Assembly (NCBI GenBank): GCA_020697375.1
Contig: JAJFBJ010000033.1
Span: forward strand, 1 to 46,399
Source: Nitrospira sp.
GTDB taxonomy: Bacteria; Nitrospirota; Nitrospiria; Nitrospirales; Nitrospiraceae
DNA length: 46,399 nucleotides
Reading direction: 5' to 3'
Made by a program: the position numbers and the translations under genes. Positions 8,495 to 17,333 of the stretch are shown here, one piece after another. A model generated the notes under the pieces. The model ran no database searches. It worked only from the letters and a program-made list of their open reading frames with translations, and was not told where the DNA came from. The stretch's first letter is position 1, and each line of letters opens with the position of its first letter.

Positions 8495-9142
8495 CTACAC
8501 GCCTCGCATGTCGGGTGCCCAAATGTATTTGTGCATTTGAAGTTGGAATCGGACTTGGAGCCTGTCGGCCAACACCCATTCCGCCAACTGCCGCGGATTC
8601 GCCTCACCGAAGACTGGACTAAAAAGCACCGTAGATCGGGCCGGAATATCTTCGCGACGGATTAGATCTCGAGCCCATTCATAGTCACCTCGGTCCTTGA
8701 TCACGAATTTCACCTCATCGTGAAGCGAAAGCCTCGCGAGATTCGGCCAGTGCATACGGTCCATCATTCCACTGCCGGGACATTTGACGTCCAGGATCAC
8801 ATGCACCCTAGAGTCCACTCCGGACGTATCGATCGCCCCGCTGGTTTCCAGCAGTACTTCCCAGCCCTCATTACAGAGCCGGGTCAGTAGCTCGAAGGAT
8901 CCCGGTTGGCTCAGTGGCTCTCCGCCGGTCACCTCCACGAGAGGACAATCGAAGGCACGGACCTGAGCCACAATCTCGTTCATCACCATGTCGCGCCCCT
9001 CGTAGAAAGCATAGGCCGTATCGCACCAGATGCAACGAAGCGGACAACCCGTCAAACGAATGAACACGCAGGGCAGACCGGCGTAGCTGGACTCGCCCTG
9101 AACGCTGTGAAAAATTTCAGTTACTCTCAACATGGATGACAT
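8495..9142 (-). CDS. queE: 7-carboxy-7-deazaguanine synthase (radical SAM)
   Basis: This 215-residue radical SAM enzyme makes 7-carboxy-7-deazaguanine, the second committed intermediate of queuosine/7-deazapurine synthesis. The iron-sulfur motif is C33-x3-C37-x2-C40 ('TGCPLRCIWCDTAYAF'), preceded by the family phrase 'EIFHSVQGESSYAGLPCVFIRL' and followed by 'VEVTGGEPLSQ', the SAM-binding GGE motif. The C-terminus 'FQLQMHKYIWAPDMRGV' is characteristic. Length fits the short QueE clade. The neighbours are not queuosine genes, so QueC, QueD and QueF must be elsewhere. An ATG three codons into the frame is an alternative start. Confidence 0.92.
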   Translation of the reverse strand: MSSMLRVTEIFHSVQGESSYAGLPCVFIRLTGCPLRCIWCDTAYAFYEGRDMVMNEIVAQVRAFDCPLVEVTGGEPLSQPGSFELLTRLCNEGWEVLLETSGAIDTSGVDSRVHVILDVKCPGSGMMDRMHWPNLARLSLHDEVKFVIKDRGDYEWARDLIRREDIPARSTVLFSPVFGEANPRQLAEWVLADRLQVRFQLQMHKYIWAPDMRGV

Positions 9143-9214
9143 GGCTATGGTTTGAATGAGTCGTGGTCCTTCAGGAATGAATCAATCGGCAACGAACCCA
9201 TCATGCATGTTCGG

Positions 9215-9910
9215 TTATTTCCAATGCGCCACGGGCCACCCATGCCGCCTTGCGATCTGCGCCATCCCTCGAATTGGATTCACCACAAGCGGATGACCCA
9301 CCATTTGAAGAAATTCAACATCGCCGGGACTGTCGCCATAGGCAAAGGACCGCTCGAGATCAATGCGCGATGCCTGCGCCAATCCTGCGATCAGTTCGCG
9401 CTTGCCCGGGCCGTAGGGAAGTGGAGCGCAAACGTGGCCGGTAAATCGGCATTGTTGTTGTTCAAGCTTGACGGCCAGCACGGTCGATATTTCCAGCAAG
9501 GCCGCAAGCGGGGCAATGAGAAAATCGAGAGACCCGGTAACCAGAATGATGCGATGCCCTGCCCGTCGATGCTCGTCCATTCGAGACAATCCTTGCGTCG
9601 AAAGGTATGGGAAGATTTCGACACGGCAAAATTCCTCTGCGAACGATTCAACCATGGCCGCGGATTTCCCGGCCAGGTAGAGTTTTCGTTCTCGCAAGGG
9701 ATGTACGGAGATGGGAGGCGCCTGACGAAGCACATAACCCACACTCTCACAAAGCTCACGCCATCGGACCACCCCATGCCTCCAAAGAAAGCGAAAGAAC
9801 CGCACTTCGCTCGCCTGCCCGGGAAGCAGCGTGTTGTCGACATCAAAGAGAGCCACGATTTCAGTCTGTTGATTGGTGCAGGAAATATGAGAAGTTGAGA
9901 GAGGTGTCAT
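9215..9910 (-). CDS. HAD-family phosphatase (SerB-like, IB subfamily)
   Basis: The 231-residue protein begins, after a short polar leader, with HAD motif I 'IVALFDVDNTLLPG' (nucleophile and acid Asp). Motif II is 'RIILVTGSLDFLIAPLA', motif III Lys is in 'PYGPGKRELI', and motif IV is 'SFAYGDSPGDVEFLQMVGHPLVVNP'. This order matches HAD-IB hydrolases, which include phosphoserine phosphatase and lipid or sugar phosphatases. The helical cap between motifs I and II suits a small phosphomonoester. I place the start at the ATG at 9910; the open frame extends far upstream to 10087 with no family similarity. Substrate unknown. Confidence 0.8.
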   Translation of the reverse strand: MTPLSTSHISCTNQQTEIVALFDVDNTLLPGQASEVRFFRFLWRHGVVRWRELCESVGYVLRQAPPISVHPLRERKLYLAGKSAAMVESFAEEFCRVEIFPYLSTQGLSRMDEHRRAGHRIILVTGSLDFLIAPLAALLEISTVLAVKLEQQQCRFTGHVCAPLPYGPGKRELIAGLAQASRIDLERSFAYGDSPGDVEFLQMVGHPLVVNPIRGMAQIARRHGWPVAHWK

Positions 9911-10141
9911 CACGAAGCTGGACGGCCGATCTCTAAAATTGGGGCAGTGGGCAGTGTCTGACCTGCCTGCGCAGCTTGCATCAGATTCTACCGGACAACT
10001 AGTTGATTGACAAGCATTTTGGACCACTTCTATAATGCGAATCGTGTGACGGTTATTGCCAATCAGCGCGATGACAGTTGTCCACACTGATCTTCAGCCT
10101 CTCGCATCCGGCTTGATGTTCTGCTGGATTTGGATTCGGTT

Positions 10142-10225
10142 GCCGAAGTGGTGGAATGGCAGACACGCACGTTTGAGGGGCGTGTGGCGCAAGCCGTGCG
10201 GGTTCAAGTCCCGCCTTCGGCACCA
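10142..10225 (+). tRNA. tRNA-Leu (anticodon GAG)
   Basis: The 84-nt sequence folds as a class II tRNA. Acceptor arms are GCCGAAG (10142-10148) and CTTCGGC (10215-10221), followed by discriminator A and an encoded CCA (10223-10225). The anticodon stem is CACGT/GCGTG with loop TTGAGGG, placing anticodon GAG at 10175-10177 with U33 in front. A long variable arm (about GTGGCGCAAGCC) and the T loop GGTTCAAGTCC follow. It stands alone, transcribed away from the HAD gene. Confidence 0.95.
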
Positions 10226-10339
10226 ACCTACAATCCTCTCCTGGTCCCCGAAATTTCATCGATCATGCCTACTGCCTAGCGCGACTTGTCCAGGAACGAC
10301 TGAACGGGCATAACCATTCCACAGCTGTACCTAGACAAA

Positions 10340-10361
10340 TGGCTCTACATGATTAGAGCCA
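10340..10361. repeat. Perfect 8-bp palindrome with 6-base loop
   Basis: TGGCTCTA (10340-10347) and TAGAGCCA (10354-10361) are perfect inverted copies around CATGAT. It lies between tRNA-Leu and the PAS kinase gene. There is no T-run on the plus strand after it, so it is not a standard plus-strand terminator. It could be an operator or a processing hairpin. The rest of 10226-10513 shows no gene. Confidence 0.45.
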
Positions 10362-10513
10362 AATTACCTCGCCAATAATTGTTGATCCCTCACCGCATTG
10401 TACAGCTTGGTGGTATGATGCCGGCCTTGTGCGCCATCTGTCGGGGACGAATGTATCAGTCAGTGACATACTGATGTGTTGAGACGATATGCTTTGCTCA
10501 TCCTGAGCGAGGC

Positions 10514-12187
10514 GTGATGCTCTTCGATTCAGAGAAGATGTTCCCGGGATGGTCCGGCATTCTCACATGTAATGTGGAGTCATGCGTGACTGCATCCGAA
10601 TCAAGAGATGCCTTTCCTGCGGCGGGTAATCTGTCGACGATCGAGGCACTTGTCCGTACGCTCGCCTGTCGCACCTCGATTGGGATCTTTCTGTCCGACC
10701 CTCAAGGCCGCACCCTGCATATCAACGACCGGCTGCGCCGGATCGCCGAACTTCCTGCCACAGGAAACACAGACGAATGCTGGCTAGACGCGCTCATTCC
10801 TGACGATCGTGATTCGATTGCGAGCGAATGGTCTCAGACCACGAATGAAGGTCGCATGTTTTCCCGGGAGTTTCGCTTTCGACGAAGGGACGGAGCCGTC
10901 CGCTGGGTCATGGTGGAAGCCGTTCCATTGCACACTGATGCAAAAACTGTGAGCGGCTACGTGGGGATGGTCTGGGATATAACCCGGCGGCAACTGGCCT
11001 TGGATGCCTTGCAGGCAAGTGAAGAACAGTGCCGTAGGCTGCTACAACAGTCATCACACGCGGTCATCATTCATTCCGGCGACACTATTCTTTTTGTCAA
11101 TCAGATCGGACATCGGCTCCTTGGGATTCCGATAACGGAAGACCTTGAAGGGAGACTGCTGTCGGATTTCTTCCCAGGAGACTTTTCGGGGAACTTGCCA
11201 CCAACGCATGCCCTCACCGAGCCCCCGCCCTCATTTGAACGACGATTGACACGGCATGATGGAAGCACGATTGAGGTTCAGATGGTGGCTTCCTCTGTTT
11301 TTTTCAACGGGCAACCAGCCATCCAGACCATTCTTACCGATATCCAGACCGAGAAAGAGATCGCAGGCCAACTGCATCACGCCACAAAAATGGAAGCCAT
11401 TGCGACGCTCGCCGGCGGTATCGCCCATGAATTGAATAATTGCCTGACCGCCATTTTGGGATTCTCGGACTTGGCACTGCCAACGTTGTTGCCGGAGAGC
11501 CGAGCCCATGGGCATGTGCAGCAGGTTATTCTCGCTTCGAAACGGGCCCGGGATCTGGTCATGCAAATGCTGGTATTCGGTCGCCAGACAGAAAACACCA
11601 AACAACCGATTTCTCTCGATATCGTTTTGAAGGAATTGCTTCGGATCCTGAAAGGAAAGGTATCGAACACAATCGGCGTCCGAGAGTGGATCCCTAGTGC
11701 CATCAGTCCGGTGTTTGCCGATCCCGCCCAAATCCATCAAATGTGCGTCGGTCTACTGGCTCATTCAGAACAGGCGATGAGTGCGACCGGTGGAATTTTG
11801 GAGGTGCGACTCGATAACACTCGACTGGGGAACGACGCGGATAACGGTCAGGACCTTCCCCTCCCCTCCGGACAATATGTGCATCTGACGGTCTCATACC
11901 ACAGCGACGGCATGAACTCGAATACATCGGCCAGGCTGACCGATCCTCTCTTTACCGACTCATCGGGAAACGGTAAATACTTGGGACTCGAAGGCCTGCA
12001 GAGTATGTTGAGCGAACACGGAGGCGCCATCCGCGGAACCAGCACGGGTGACGGCGCCACTATCGATGTGTATCTTCCTGCGATGATACATCCTAAAACG
12101 GTCGTAGCTTCCGACCCGACCGATGAGAGAAATATGAACCTTGCGCGACTGAAGGAATCGCTTGCCCAGATAGACGAGGAGCGGTAA
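10514..12187 (+). CDS. PAS-domain histidine kinase homologue with degenerate ATP-binding domain
   Basis: The 557-residue protein has two PAS domains (about residues 40-160 and 170-285; the first ends in the PAC-like 'GYVGMVWDITRRQ'). A conserved dimerisation and phosphoacceptor region follows with H305 in 'LAGGIAHELNNCLTAILGFSDLA'. The following ATPase domain has the right length but has lost its motifs. Where kinases have an N-box with two asparagines, it reads QMCVGLLAHSEQAM (about 409-422). The DxGxG box is replaced by SYHSDGM (about 461-467), and the later GTGLGL box by KYLGLEGL. It probably cannot bind ATP normally. No membrane segment is seen. A receiver protein follows 110 bases downstream, the likely partner. 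The GTG at 10514 or the adjacent ATG at 10517 is the start. Confidence 0.85.
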   Translation: MMLFDSEKMFPGWSGILTCNVESCVTASESRDAFPAAGNLSTIEALVRTLACRTSIGIFLSDPQGRTLHINDRLRRIAELPATGNTDECWLDALIPDDRDSIASEWSQTTNEGRMFSREFRFRRRDGAVRWVMVEAVPLHTDAKTVSGYVGMVWDITRRQLALDALQASEEQCRRLLQQSSHAVIIHSGDTILFVNQIGHRLLGIPITEDLEGRLLSDFFPGDFSGNLPPTHALTEPPPSFERRLTRHDGSTIEVQMVASSVFFNGQPAIQTILTDIQTEKEIAGQLHHATKMEAIATLAGGIAHELNNCLTAILGFSDLALPTLLPESRAHGHVQQVILASKRARDLVMQMLVFGRQTENTKQPISLDIVLKELLRILKGKVSNTIGVREWIPSAISPVFADPAQIHQMCVGLLAHSEQAMSATGGILEVRLDNTRLGNDADNGQDLPLPSGQYVHLTVSYHSDGMNSNTSARLTDPLFTDSSGNGKYLGLEGLQSMLSEHGGAIRGTSTGDGATIDVYLPAMIHPKTVVASDPTDERNMNLARLKESLAQIDEER

Positions 12188-12296
12188 AGTCACCGTGACA
12201 ACGGCGAAATCCACAGGGCCGTGGATCCATCTCGGCCTTCTCAACGCAGTGACCATACCTCGGATCTGGGACAATAGAACGTTTGCGAGGAATCCT

Positions 12297-12668
12297 ATGC
12301 CGTCGGTCTTGATCGTGGACGATGAAGAAGCAATCCGCCACCTCATCCGTGAAACTCTTGAACAGGCAGGCTATCGTGTCCATGAAGCTTCCGACGGCAA
12401 AGAAGGTCTGACGCGCTACCGTGAATCGCCCGCGGATTTGGTTATTATGGACATTCTCATGCCCGACCAAGACGGTCTGGAGAGTATCCTGACGCTCCGA
12501 AGGGAGTTTCCGGGGGCCAAGATCGTGGCCATCACCGGCGGAAGCGACATGATCGGGATCCTCAACTTCCTGGATGTGGCACGCATGCTCGGGGCTCGCC
12601 GCACACTTCAGAAACCCTTCGAGATGAAACAGCTTCTGGATACCGTCCATGCCGAGATTGCCGGCTGA
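12297..12668 (+). CDS. Single-domain response regulator (CheY-like)
   Basis: The 123-residue protein is a lone receiver domain. It has the acidic pocket 'VLIVDDEEAIRHLI', the phosphoacceptor Asp in 'ADLVIMDILMPDQDG', the Thr in 'KIVAITGG' and the conserved Lys in 'RRTLQKPFEM', so it appears able to be phosphorylated. There is no output domain. I chose the ATG at 12297, with GAGG six bases upstream, rather than the longer frame from 12195. It follows the degenerate kinase, so its phosphate may come from another kinase or from a small-molecule donor. Confidence 0.88.
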   Translation: MPSVLIVDDEEAIRHLIRETLEQAGYRVHEASDGKEGLTRYRESPADLVIMDILMPDQDGLESILTLRREFPGAKIVAITGGSDMIGILNFLDVARMLGARRTLQKPFEMKQLLDTVHAEIAG

Positions 12669-12776
12669 CCGGCAGTCGCCTCCCTCTTCTCATTGATCAC
12701 GCGATCACAACATTGACTTCCTGCCGACCGATCCGCACACTAGCGCCCGCACAATTTTCTCCTTTACTGGAAAGAC

Positions 12777-13220
12777 GTGATCATTATGGCGTGGTGGACT
12801 CCGCAACTACACGCGGTGCTGGGCGGAATCGTCGTCGCAATCGGGGCGTTCGTCATGTGGGAGCAAGCCTCCACGGTCTGGACGCTGATTTTTGCAGCGG
12901 CGGCGATCGGCTTCCTTTGGTGGAAGGGACGGACAATCGGAATCGTCTGGGCTTGGGCCACATTGGGACTCGGCATCGAAAGCATGGCTTGGCCGATTGC
13001 GACCATGGCCCAAATACGTATGGGAGGGAATCAACCGACCGACGAACAGATGGGAACAATACTGAACGCCGTACTGTTCGGACTATTTTCCTCGGTATTC
13101 TGGGTGACGTTTTCCTTTGGGCTTTTCAAACGAGTACGGGAAGGCGAAGCGCCATCGCCTCCGGCGCCTGGCGGAGAGCGAGCAACGGTGCAGAAAAGGA
13201 AGAAACGAGCGCGCACCTGA
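12777..13220 (+). CDS. Small membrane protein of unknown function, 147 aa
   Basis: No family recognised. Four hydrophobic segments are visible: around residues 10-28, 33-48, 52-75 and 95-118, several rich in Trp ('FLWWKGRTIGIVWAWATLGLG'). The C-terminus is a basic, proline-containing cytoplasmic-type tail (ending KRKKRART). The GTG at 12777 has a GGAAAG five bases upstream; the ATG at 12786 is an alternative. It is convergent with priA, ending 6 bases away. The ORF is uninterrupted and its hydrophobic pattern is coherent, so I take it as a real gene. Confidence 0.7.
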   Translation: MIIMAWWTPQLHAVLGGIVVAIGAFVMWEQASTVWTLIFAAAAIGFLWWKGRTIGIVWAWATLGLGIESMAWPIATMAQIRMGGNQPTDEQMGTILNAVLFGLFSSVFWVTFSFGLFKRVREGEAPSPPAPGGERATVQKRKKRART

Positions 13221-13226
13221 AGAGCA

Positions 13227-15602
13227 TCACACCATGGAGACCGGATCGACATCAATATCAAACCGAAGCGCACCCTGTCGCGATTCCCGTTCAAGGATTC
13301 CCAATGTACGAACCACTATCTCCGTGCCTGCCTCGAGAAGCACGCACTTGACAAGAATTTGCCAGTAGTATCGTCCACGGGCCATAGCGCGAGGCGCCGG
13401 AGATGGCCCGAGAATGACAAGTCCCTTCGCTCTTGCCCCCACATCACTGGACTCCAGGAGTACCGAGGAATCCCGGTTGAGCATGGATTCCTGTCCTTTC
13501 CTCCCAGTGACTTCTGCGCGCAACAGGGTGGCCCAACGATCGGCTGCCCGAGCTACTGCCGGCTCGAGGGTCCCGGACACATCCAGCCTGACGAGATGTG
13601 TAAAGGGCGGGTATTGGAGCATTTTCCGGAATGACTGTTCTTGTTCGAAAAACACGGAATCGTCGCCACGCGCAATCGCGATCATGGCATGATGATCCAT
13701 GAAGCTGGTCTGCACCATGACAATTCCCCCGGCATGGGCTGGTCGAGCCAGTTCGGCTGCATCACTCAAACCATGAAAGGTCCGCTCCGATGAGCGAAAA
13801 TCCGGAACGTGCAAACCGGCGTCTGCATCCGGCACACCAACGAAGCCAGCCTGTCGTTGTAAGCCCAAACGGAACAACATCTGCGTTCCGATGACGATGT
13901 CGATGTCGCCGGCGGCAAGCTGACGATGAAACACATGCGCATCGGCTGGGCGGCGGATCGTCTCACCGTCAACACGAGCCACACGCGCCTGAGGAAACAC
14001 TTGTCGCACGGCACCCTCGATATGTTCCGTGCCCGAGCCAACCGGCTCTAACTTGAAAGATTGGCATCTATCGCAACGATCCGGCACGGTTTTCGTCCGT
14101 CCACAATAATGACAGCGGACATGATTGTTCAGCCTGTAAAACGTCAAGGCCACACTGCAGGTATCGCATTGCGGCGTGCGCCCACAATCCCGGCAATGCA
14201 GAACACTGGCAAATCCTTTGCGATTCACATATAGAATTGCCAGAACATTTTGTTGCAAGGCCTCTCGCAGCCCCTTACAAATTGAAGAAGACAGCACGGT
14301 TTTCGGAGCACCCTCATTTGAGCGTTCCTTCATGTCGATCATCTTCACGCTGGGTACCACTGCCTCATCTCGATAGGCACAAAACGTCATCTTTCCTCGC
14401 TGAACCGCCGACCAGCTTTCGAGCGATGGATGGCTCGAAGCAAGCACGAGTAGCGCTCGATCACAGGCAGCCCGGCGCCAGGCGACTTCTCGAGCATGAT
14501 ACCTGGGCACCTGTTCCTCTTTGAGCGACGTATCATCCTCTCCTTCCACCCATACCAGTCCGAGCCTAGAGATGGGGGCGAACACCGCCATGCGGGTTCC
14601 GATAAGAATCATCACCGAACCATTCTGCACTGATTCCCACACAGTCGCCCGGTCCCTCGCCGACAAACCGCTGTGCATGAGCAACGAACCTTCTCCTACC
14701 TTCGCCATGGCAGCAACGAGTCGGCTCGCATTCTCCATGTCACCCGTAACGATGAGAACGCGCCGCCCACGACGAACCGTGTCTTGCACAGCCTGGACCA
14801 GACACCAGAGCCTGGTGTCACGAAATCCCTGGAGCAGCAATGAGATGAATGCCTCCTTCGAAAGGGCATCATTCACGGTGGCCTTCCATGAAGCCGCTTC
14901 CGGCGGAACAGGTGCGAAATCAAAAGATAACTCCGAAGGCGAAGCCTGTTGCGGAGCGTCAGGCTTTTTCCCCCTGGTACGGGGAGCTTTTGACGACACT
15001 GCATCGTCCCGACGAAGAATCAACCCTTTCCTGAGCAGCGTCCGCAACCCCAGAATCACTCGGGGTGCGTCTCCTTTTTGGAGAGTAGCCGCCATGATGC
15101 CCTTCGGATGTCGACGGAGGCGCTTCAGTAATTCTGATTCCACCGCTCCACATTCCTCCCAGGAAGATTGGCAGGCCAGCCCTTGTTCCGTCATCACATA
15201 ACGTGCCTGTACCCGGCCGGCCGGCTCAATAGGTGGTACAACCAACCTAATACATTGACCCCAGGGAGCGGCATATCGCCCCGCCACCCAACGGCTCAAG
15301 TCAATTTGATTGGAAGAAAGATAATGGTCCGGAGCCCAACCGGTCAGCGATCGGATTTTTTTGAGGCCTTGTTGCGGAGCCCCCGGCGGAAGCTGGGCAT
15401 GCACCGCTATGACGATCCCATGAAGCTCGTGCGAACCGAACGGAACGATGACGTGCTGTCCCATCACCACCATGCCCTTAAGTTCGGCAGGGATCACATA
15501 AGTGAAAGGACGGTGAAGCCGGCGGGGCAACAACACATCGACATAGGTTGCAAAGTCAGGCCCCGACCTCGGTAGGCTCACGGACACAGGCTGGTCGAAC
15601 AT
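13227..15602 (-). CDS. priA: PriA-like primosomal protein N' with degenerate helicase motifs
   Basis: The protein (about 791 residues) aligns with PriA over its full length. PriA recognises stalled forks and restarts replication. The N-terminal DNA-binding domain is preserved ('YVDVLLPRRLHRPFTYVIPAEL', 'GQHVIVPFGSHELHGIVI'). The zinc-binding region keeps paired cysteines (CRDC, CDTC, CHYC, CDRC), as does the C-terminal 'LVILGPSPAPRAMARGRYYWQILVKC'. The ATPase motifs are lost: Walker A is LQGFRDTRLW instead of GVTGSGKT (about 14800-14831), DEEH is EGED (about 14535-14546), SATP is SSHP, and the QVAGRAGR arginine motif is DAAELARP. The frame is open throughout, so this is not a recent pseudogene. 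A similar helicase-less PriA is known in actinobacteria. The ATG at 15602 is chosen; a TTG six codons upstream is possible. Confidence 0.88.
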   Translation of the reverse strand: MFDQPVSVSLPRSGPDFATYVDVLLPRRLHRPFTYVIPAELKGMVVMGQHVIVPFGSHELHGIVIAVHAQLPPGAPQQGLKKIRSLTGWAPDHYLSSNQIDLSRWVAGRYAAPWGQCIRLVVPPIEPAGRVQARYVMTEQGLACQSSWEECGAVESELLKRLRRHPKGIMAATLQKGDAPRVILGLRTLLRKGLILRRDDAVSSKAPRTRGKKPDAPQQASPSELSFDFAPVPPEAASWKATVNDALSKEAFISLLLQGFRDTRLWCLVQAVQDTVRRGRRVLIVTGDMENASRLVAAMAKVGEGSLLMHSGLSARDRATVWESVQNGSVMILIGTRMAVFAPISRLGLVWVEGEDDTSLKEEQVPRYHAREVAWRRAACDRALLVLASSHPSLESWSAVQRGKMTFCAYRDEAVVPSVKMIDMKERSNEGAPKTVLSSSICKGLREALQQNVLAILYVNRKGFASVLHCRDCGRTPQCDTCSVALTFYRLNNHVRCHYCGRTKTVPDRCDRCQSFKLEPVGSGTEHIEGAVRQVFPQARVARVDGETIRRPADAHVFHRQLAAGDIDIVIGTQMLFRLGLQRQAGFVGVPDADAGLHVPDFRSSERTFHGLSDAAELARPAHAGGIVMVQTSFMDHHAMIAIARGDDSVFFEQEQSFRKMLQYPPFTHLVRLDVSGTLEPAVARAADRWATLLRAEVTGRKGQESMLNRDSSVLLESSDVGARAKGLVILGPSPAPRAMARGRYYWQILVKCVLLEAGTEIVVRTLGILERESRQGALRFDIDVDPVSMV

Positions 15603-15736
15603 GCGACATTCTAACAACACCGGGTCGGGGCAACAACGTCAGACTGCAGGGTATTGCAAAGAGAGCCCTCTCAAAAGGCGCCGTACAATGAACAGTAATG
15701 AGTGCAGCAGGAAGGGGAAAGCAGGGGAAAGGCAGG

Positions 15737-15777
15737 AAAAAAAGGCGACTGATTTTCCGTGAAGAAAACCAGCCGCC
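15737..15777 (-). terminator. Rho-independent terminator of the OmpA-family gene
   Basis: On the minus strand, a 14-base stem (arms 15764-15777 and 15744-15757, two pairs being G-U) with a 6-base loop is followed directly by seven Ts (15737-15743). It begins 8 bases after the stop of the gene at 15786-17333, the expected place. The two wobble pairs make it good only for minus-strand transcription. Confidence 0.9.
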
Positions 15778-15785
15778 GTTATGGC

Positions 15786-17333
15786 CTATGACCCAGGCGT
15801 GACCGAAGCCGATTCGCCTCCCGCAGGGGTAGCCGGAGCTGACGTGTTCGAAGGAGGGACGGCATGGTCGGTCTCCGCATTCGAAGGCAACGACTCTGCC
15901 GAAGATGCCGGAGCCGCTGGTACGAGGGCCGCATCGGCAGGCGCCGCCCCCATCTGGGTATAGCTCAACTGCGCCTTATCCGGCTGGCTTTCGTTCACCG
16001 TCTCTCTTGCTGAACTTCCCTGTGGAGTATCTTCGAGTGAAATGAGTACCACTTCGATGCGGCGATTTTTTTTGCGACCCTCCTCAGTCGCGTTGGTGGC
16101 GATGGGTCGGCTCGGCCCATAGCCCACGGCGGAAAGTTTTACCGAATCCATTCCGCCATTTTCGATGAGATATCGTACGATTCCAGCCGCACGCGCTTTC
16201 GACAATTCCCAATTCGTCGGAAACTGTCCCTTAAGCGACGGACCGATTTCCATGTCATCAGAGTGACCTTCCACACGAACCTGCTGAAAGGAAGCTATGG
16301 TCTTCAAATAGGTCGACAACTGATCAAGAACCGGCAGGCCGGCAGCCTGCACCTTCACTTCTCCGGATTTATACTCCAGCTGATTCACCAAATCATCGAG
16401 ATTGATCCTCGTACCCCCGCCCGCTCGTTCTGTTCGCGCCTTGCTCATAGAATGGGACTCGACCAGTAGAGATGAGGCGCCTACCATTTTCCCAGACATC
16501 ACCGGCTGTATTACAGTTGCAGAGAGCTCGACTTCTCTACTGTCGCCTTGCATTGCCTCAAGAGACGAAGAACGACTGGACCGAACACGATCGCCGATCA
16601 AGGCACGAGCCGTTGCTTTGGATAACAGGGCGGTAGCCGTGTGGAACTCGGTCGAGAGGACCTTCACTTCACCGATTTTACGTTCAGGAAGTCCACCGCC
16701 TGTGCGAAATACCTCAAGATAGTCGCCGGCCCGAAGGCCATCATCTTGTCCCCTGTCGAGATACACCAGATTTCCCTGCGCCACGAGAGACATGTTCTTG
16801 TCGGACTGCAAATCGACGATCATCGCCTCGAGGTCGCCAATAGAAGCAACGGCATCGACATTGTCTTCCGCAGAAGGCGGAGTGAACCGCATGACTGGAT
16901 CCCCGGGTGAAAACGGCGCATAGGATCGAACGACCTGCACGCCGATCAACGCCGGATCCAGCTGGATGACTTTCACTACTCCTAACCGATTAATGATATA
17001 CCCCATGTACTGTTTTGTTTTCGGATGAAACACTTTCCGTGACCGCCGGTACACTGTATATAAATCGCCCAGTGCCGCGTCTCCGGGATTTTTCAATCTG
17101 AGGTAGAGTGTATCCGTTCCCGCCCAGCCGATCATCATCCGGTTACCGTATAACTGATTGTCCCCGGTAATAACATTGATGACACCTTCGACCGGCATGT
17201 CCTGCCGGATCGATCCTGCGGCGTATGTCAGGGCTGCTTCCCCTAATCGAACGCTTTGGGCATTTTGGGCATGAACCGGAATAGCCGTAAAGGCCACGAG
17301 ACTGCAGGACAGGACAATCAGACTGGCGCGCAT
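15786..17333 (-). CDS. OmpA-family outer-membrane/peptidoglycan-binding protein
   Basis: The 515-residue protein has a signal peptide (MRASLIVLSCSLVAFTAIPVHAQ). The first 270 residues are a beta-rich region with phrases like 'GDLYTVYRR' and 'GLRAGDYLEVFRTGGGLPERKIGEVKVLS', repeated around residues 85-150 and 185-255. The OmpA C-terminal domain runs about residues 320-440: 'LDQLSTYLKTIASFQQVRVEGHSDD', 'ELSKARAAGIVRYLIENGG', 'AVGYGPSRPIATNATEEGRKKNRRIEVVLI'. This fold binds peptidoglycan diaminopimelate. The remaining tail of about 70 residues is Ala/Pro/Ser-rich and probably disordered. It is likely periplasmic, linking an envelope assembly to the cell wall. It stands alone and has its own terminator. 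Confidence 0.85.
   Translation of the reverse strand: MRASLIVLSCSLVAFTAIPVHAQNAQSVRLGEAALTYAAGSIRQDMPVEGVINVITGDNQLYGNRMMIGWAGTDTLYLRLKNPGDAALGDLYTVYRRSRKVFHPKTKQYMGYIINRLGVVKVIQLDPALIGVQVVRSYAPFSPGDPVMRFTPPSAEDNVDAVASIGDLEAMIVDLQSDKNMSLVAQGNLVYLDRGQDDGLRAGDYLEVFRTGGGLPERKIGEVKVLSTEFHTATALLSKATARALIGDRVRSSRSSSLEAMQGDSREVELSATVIQPVMSGKMVGASSLLVESHSMSKARTERAGGGTRINLDDLVNQLEYKSGEVKVQAAGLPVLDQLSTYLKTIASFQQVRVEGHSDDMEIGPSLKGQFPTNWELSKARAAGIVRYLIENGGMDSVKLSAVGYGPSRPIATNATEEGRKKNRRIEVVLISLEDTPQGSSARETVNESQPDKAQLSYTQMGAAPADAALVPAAPASSAESLPSNAETDHAVPPSNTSAPATPAGGESASVTPGS

Noticed and set aside
13227..15602. priA as a pseudogene
   Set aside because: The frame is open across about 790 codons and non-helicase domains are well preserved, which points to a maintained protein with changed function.
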